64,000 nucleotides of DNA, from the NCBI RefSeq assembly GCF_964187635.1, contig NZ_CAXLMO010000059.1:7457-71456 (forward strand), read 5' to 3'. Below are positions 61,425 through 64,000 of this stretch, one piece after another. The first letter of the stretch is position 1, and every line of letters starts with the position of its first letter. This DNA is from Seribacter sulfatis (GTDB lineage Bacteria > Verrucomicrobiota > Verrucomicrobiia > Opitutales > Seribacteraceae). The notes below the pieces were generated by a model. That model saw only the letters and a program-made list of their open reading frames with translations. It was not told the DNA's origin and did not search any database. Made by a program: the position numbers and the translations under genes.

Positions 61425-63770
61425 TTAAGGCTCAACGCCCAGGAGAGAGCGTACAAAAAAGTCGATTCGTTTGCGGAATAAATATTTTCCTTCCCCAATC
61501 CCATGACCGGCTCCGGGAATCATAAAGAATTCAAAATCCTTGCCTGCACGGACGAGGGCATCGACCACCTGAAGGGTGGAGGCGGGGTCGACATTTTTAT
61601 CCAGCTCTCCGACGGTGAGCATAAGATTACCCTGTAATTTATGGGCATGAAGTACATTGGAGCTTTGTTCGTAATGGGGACCCATTTTTCCCATCCATGC
61701 CTCGTTCCACCAAATTTTATCCATCCGGTTATCATGGCATCCACAGTCGCTGACGGCGGCTTTGTAAAATTCTCCGTGGTGGAGGAGGGCAGATAGGGCA
61801 TTTTGTCCACCGGCACTTCCGCCATAAATTCCGACTCGGGATAGATCGAGCCATGAATATTTTCGAGCGGCCGCTTTGAGCCAGGCAATACGGTCTGGAA
61901 AGCCGGCATCGGCCAAGTTTTGCCAACAATGATCATGAAATTTCTTGGATCTCCAATTCGTGCCCATTCCATCAATTTTGGCGATTACAAATCCGAGTTC
62001 GGCCAATCGTCTCTGGGATATCTGGAGACCAAACTTTTTAGGGACATGAAAGCCATGCGGGCCGGCATAGATGTTTTCGATCACGGGATAGATTCGGTTG
62101 GGATCAAACTCGGTCGGTTGGATAAGAAATCCATGGATCATAGTCTTACCATCCCGTCCGGGAGCGGAGAAGCGAATGGGCATGGAGTAACCTTCTTTTA
62201 AAAGAGCCGAAATATCCTGACGGGCGAGTTCTTTAACAAGTGAGCCATCCCGGGCGGAGCGTAATTGAGCAATTTCGGGATGATCGACTCTGGACCAGCG
62301 ATCCACGAAGAGAGTGCGTTCGGGGTTGAATTCCCAGCGGTGAGTTCCGTCCCCCTGGGTCAGAACGGTCAGGTCTGATCCGTCCAAGTTTACTTTGGCC
62401 AGATGGAGGTGGTAGGGATCCTGTTTCGGGTGAATGGCTAGTGCAGAAAACCAAACAACCTCACTCTTTTCATCCACATGTTCAATTTTTCGAACCACCC
62501 ATTTTCCCTTGGTGATGGGATTGATTACCTGCCCATTTGAGGCATCGATCCGATAGAGATGATTCCATCCACTCCGTTCGCTTGCCCAGATTAATTGCTC
62601 GGACTGGTCGAGCCAGTGAAGCATTGTTTTTTGGGAATAATCCACAAATGTATCAGGAGATTCCCGAACGAGGTCGGTCACTTTTCCGGTTGAGGCATCG
62701 ATTGAAAGAAGGGCGAGTTCCTGGTGTCCACGCTTGTTATATAGAACATGTGCGGACCGACTGTCTTTGGACCAGTGCTTAAATTGAACCGACCAGGAAT
62801 CAAGGAATGAAGCTTCGTCCACCGGAATGGCGGTCTTCTTTTTGAGGTCAAAGAGGATGGGGCGACGTTGAGGACGGGGATCGCCGGGTTTAGGATAATT
62901 GATGAATTCGATGGTGGGTTGAATCTGATCTTTGGGAGAACTGCGAAGTAGGGGGATCTTCCGGGGGATGACCCGGGTGGATTGAAAACCAAGGGCGTAG
63001 CGCTTGTTGGGCGAGTAGCGAAATTCATTGAGGAAGGAATCTTCCTCTGTTCCTTTGCGGGTCAGTTGAATATCCTTTTTATCTTTTCTGATGAACCAGA
63101 CATTATGTTCGCGAATAACCAATTTTGAAGCAGGAGTGGAGTCAGGCTTGGGGGCGGGGGGAGATTGTTTCATTGCCACCCGGCGGGAGCGGGAGTCAAT
63201 TTTGGCAATACAGTCATGGTTGGAGGCGGTAAAGATACCGGTCAGATCGTTGGCGGAAAAATCGAGTACCCATTGATGACCTGCAAAGGTGGAGATCGAC
63301 ATATCGCCCTTGGGTGGGATTGTTCCATAGTTTTTAAGTTCCCCTTGCAAATCTACCCAGTAAACACGGACCGGACGGGGGAAGGAATTTTGAAAGGTGA
63401 TGGATATATTATCAGAACTGGAGGAACTGCGACCCCAACGAGATTGGGGGGGAAGAAATAAAGAATCGTCTTCGTCTTTGGCTGGCTCCAGGGAAATGGA
63501 TTTTTTGATTTTACCAGTCTTGCCCTCAATGAATTCTTCCTGGGCAGTCTTTCCTTTTCCTGTTTTGAGGATGATTCCATTGTCCTTCCATTGGAAATTC
63601 AATTTCAATGGCTGATATGCCTTTTGAAATTTCGGAGCGATCTCTTCGGAGCGTGCATACCGGCGGGCAATGGATTCGCCAGTTTTCGGAGAATCAGCCT
63701 GGATGGATTGCGCAAATCCCCCCGGAGAGAGAATGAGGAGTAAAAAAGCAGAAATGATCCGGTGTTTCAT
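61425..63770 (-). CDS. S9 family prolyl oligopeptidase / dipeptidyl peptidase IV-like
   Basis: This 781-residue exported peptidase has a signal peptide (about 1-20) and a beta-propeller domain (about 130-520, including the DPPIV N-terminal pattern WLDQSEQLIWASERSGW). A C-terminal alpha/beta-hydrolase domain follows, with Ser652 in GGSAGG, Asp724 in GELDKNV and His756 in GAGHGIG as the catalytic triad. It should cut X-Pro dipeptides or related substrates in the periplasm. The sequence is richer in G+C than the rest of the window. Confidence 0.9.
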   Translation of the reverse strand: MKHRIISAFLLLILSPGGFAQSIQADSPKTGESIARRYARSEEIAPKFQKAYQPLKLNFQWKDNGIILKTGKGKTAQEEFIEGKTGKIKKSISLEPAKDEDDSLFLPPQSRWGRSSSSSDNISITFQNSFPRPVRVYWVDLQGELKNYGTIPPKGDMSISTFAGHQWVLDFSANDLTGIFTASNHDCIAKIDSRSRRVAMKQSPPAPKPDSTPASKLVIREHNVWFIRKDKKDIQLTRKGTEEDSFLNEFRYSPNKRYALGFQSTRVIPRKIPLLRSSPKDQIQPTIEFINYPKPGDPRPQRRPILFDLKKKTAIPVDEASFLDSWSVQFKHWSKDSRSAHVLYNKRGHQELALLSIDASTGKVTDLVRESPDTFVDYSQKTMLHWLDQSEQLIWASERSGWNHLYRIDASNGQVINPITKGKWVVRKIEHVDEKSEVVWFSALAIHPKQDPYHLHLAKVNLDGSDLTVLTQGDGTHRWEFNPERTLFVDRWSRVDHPEIAQLRSARDGSLVKELARQDISALLKEGYSMPIRFSAPGRDGKTMIHGFLIQPTEFDPNRIYPVIENIYAGPHGFHVPKKFGLQISQRRLAELGFVIAKIDGMGTNWRSKKFHDHCWQNLADAGFPDRIAWLKAAARKYSWLDLSRVGIYGGSAGGQNALSALLHHGEFYKAAVSDCGCHDNRMDKIWWNEAWMGKMGPHYEQSSNVLHAHKLQGNLMLTVGELDKNVDPASTLQVVDALVRAGKDFEFFMIPGAGHGIGEGKYLFRKRIDFFVRSLLGVEP

Positions 63771-63813
63771 GATTAAGTGAAGGACACCGGATGGGCTTCG
63801 AATAAAATAAGGT

Positions 63814-64000
63814 TTAGACGTCCTCGGCGGTGGACTTGACCTTGATGTCGCGGAGTTGGCGATCGGTTACAGTACCGGGGCTGTCGGTCATCAAGTCCTG
63901 TCCTTTTTGAGTCTTGGGAAAGGCGATTACATCGCGGATACTTTCCTTACCCGCGAGGATGGTAATCAAACGGTCGAGGCCGAGGGCAATCCCACCGTGG
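63814..64000 (-). CDS. aspS: Aspartyl-tRNA synthetase, C-terminal fragment
   Basis: The reverse-strand frame ending at the TAA at 63814-63816 reads GGIALGLDRLITILAGKESI, then RDVIAFPKTQKGQDLMTDSPG and ends in an acidic STAEDV tail. This is the motif 3 end of class II AspRS (GLDR with the ATP-binding Arg, and AFPKT). About 62 codons are in the window; the rest continues beyond 64000. It lies 43 bp upstream of the peptidase gene, same strand. Confidence 0.92.
   Translation of the reverse strand, partial: HGGIALGLDRLITILAGKESIRDVIAFPKTQKGQDLMTDSPGTVTDRQLRDIKVKSTAEDV

Overview
The window is a gene-dense chromosomal segment (about 64 kb, moderately AT-rich, roughly 93% coding) of a Gram-negative bacterium. 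Lipoproteins with lipoboxes, an RND/MFP/OMF tripartite pump, an AsmA-like inner-membrane-anchored protein and a DsbD all imply an outer membrane. An mcsA-mcsB-clpC operon, a giant GreA fusion, a GpgS-type compatible-solute cluster and tryptophan-rich 'GWLY' secreted proteins point to the Verrucomicrobiota, most likely an Opitutae/Puniceicoccales-like marine lineage. That placement is inference from gene content; no rRNA gene is present to confirm it.

Layout. 1-197: 5' end of a glycogen synthase (glgA), reverse strand. 470-10846: a mostly forward housekeeping block (phoH, PgpH-type HD phosphodiesterase, ybeY, DUF502, a recO candidate, yjbQ, LysM lipoprotein, nifS-like cysteine desulfurase, recF, TSUP transporter, ruvC). 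10855-13528: YceI protein, secreted Trp-rich protein, queA. 13606-21243: acs, ilvE-type aminotransferase, mcsA-mcsB-clpC (arginine-phosphorylation protein quality control), ndk. 21246-28044: isoprenoid (ispF-ispD, ispE), pyrF, PTS phosphorelay (ptsI, HPr), phospholipid synthesis (pgsA-pgpA), coaD. 28046-32407: MFS transporter, GreA fusion, ArsR-methyltransferase fusion. 32404-38877: reverse-strand tetR-OMF-MFP-RND efflux operon with a candidate TetR operator. 39066-41141: rpsP-trmD-rplS with a terminator; S16 carries a long 30-residue tandem-repeat tail and rimM is missing. 41270-44440: AsmA-like giant protein.

44448-51248 is the most distinctive region. Two divergent gene sets carry a GpgS-type glucosyl-3-phosphoglycerate synthase, two GT4 glycosyltransferases, a GH13_18 phosphorylase and an M20-fold protein that has lost expected catalytic residues. 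It looks like a glucosylglycerate (or mannosylglucosylglycerate) synthesis and phosphorolysis module. 51245-56996 carries two RsmE paralogues flanking rsmD, an HTH-TM-VWA-like protein and a domain-rearranged DsbD.

56999-60835 holds two complete amt-glnK operons. Each is preceded by a very good sigma-54 (-24/-12) promoter match, implying nitrogen-responsive control. 61068-61381 holds two copies of an approximately 133-bp imperfect palindromic repeat. The window ends with an S9 dipeptidyl peptidase and the 3' end of aspS.

No tRNA, rRNA, CRISPR array, prophage or intact insertion sequence was seen. Many genes, including ones expected to be highly expressed, have AT-rich leaders without a Shine-Dalgarno sequence.
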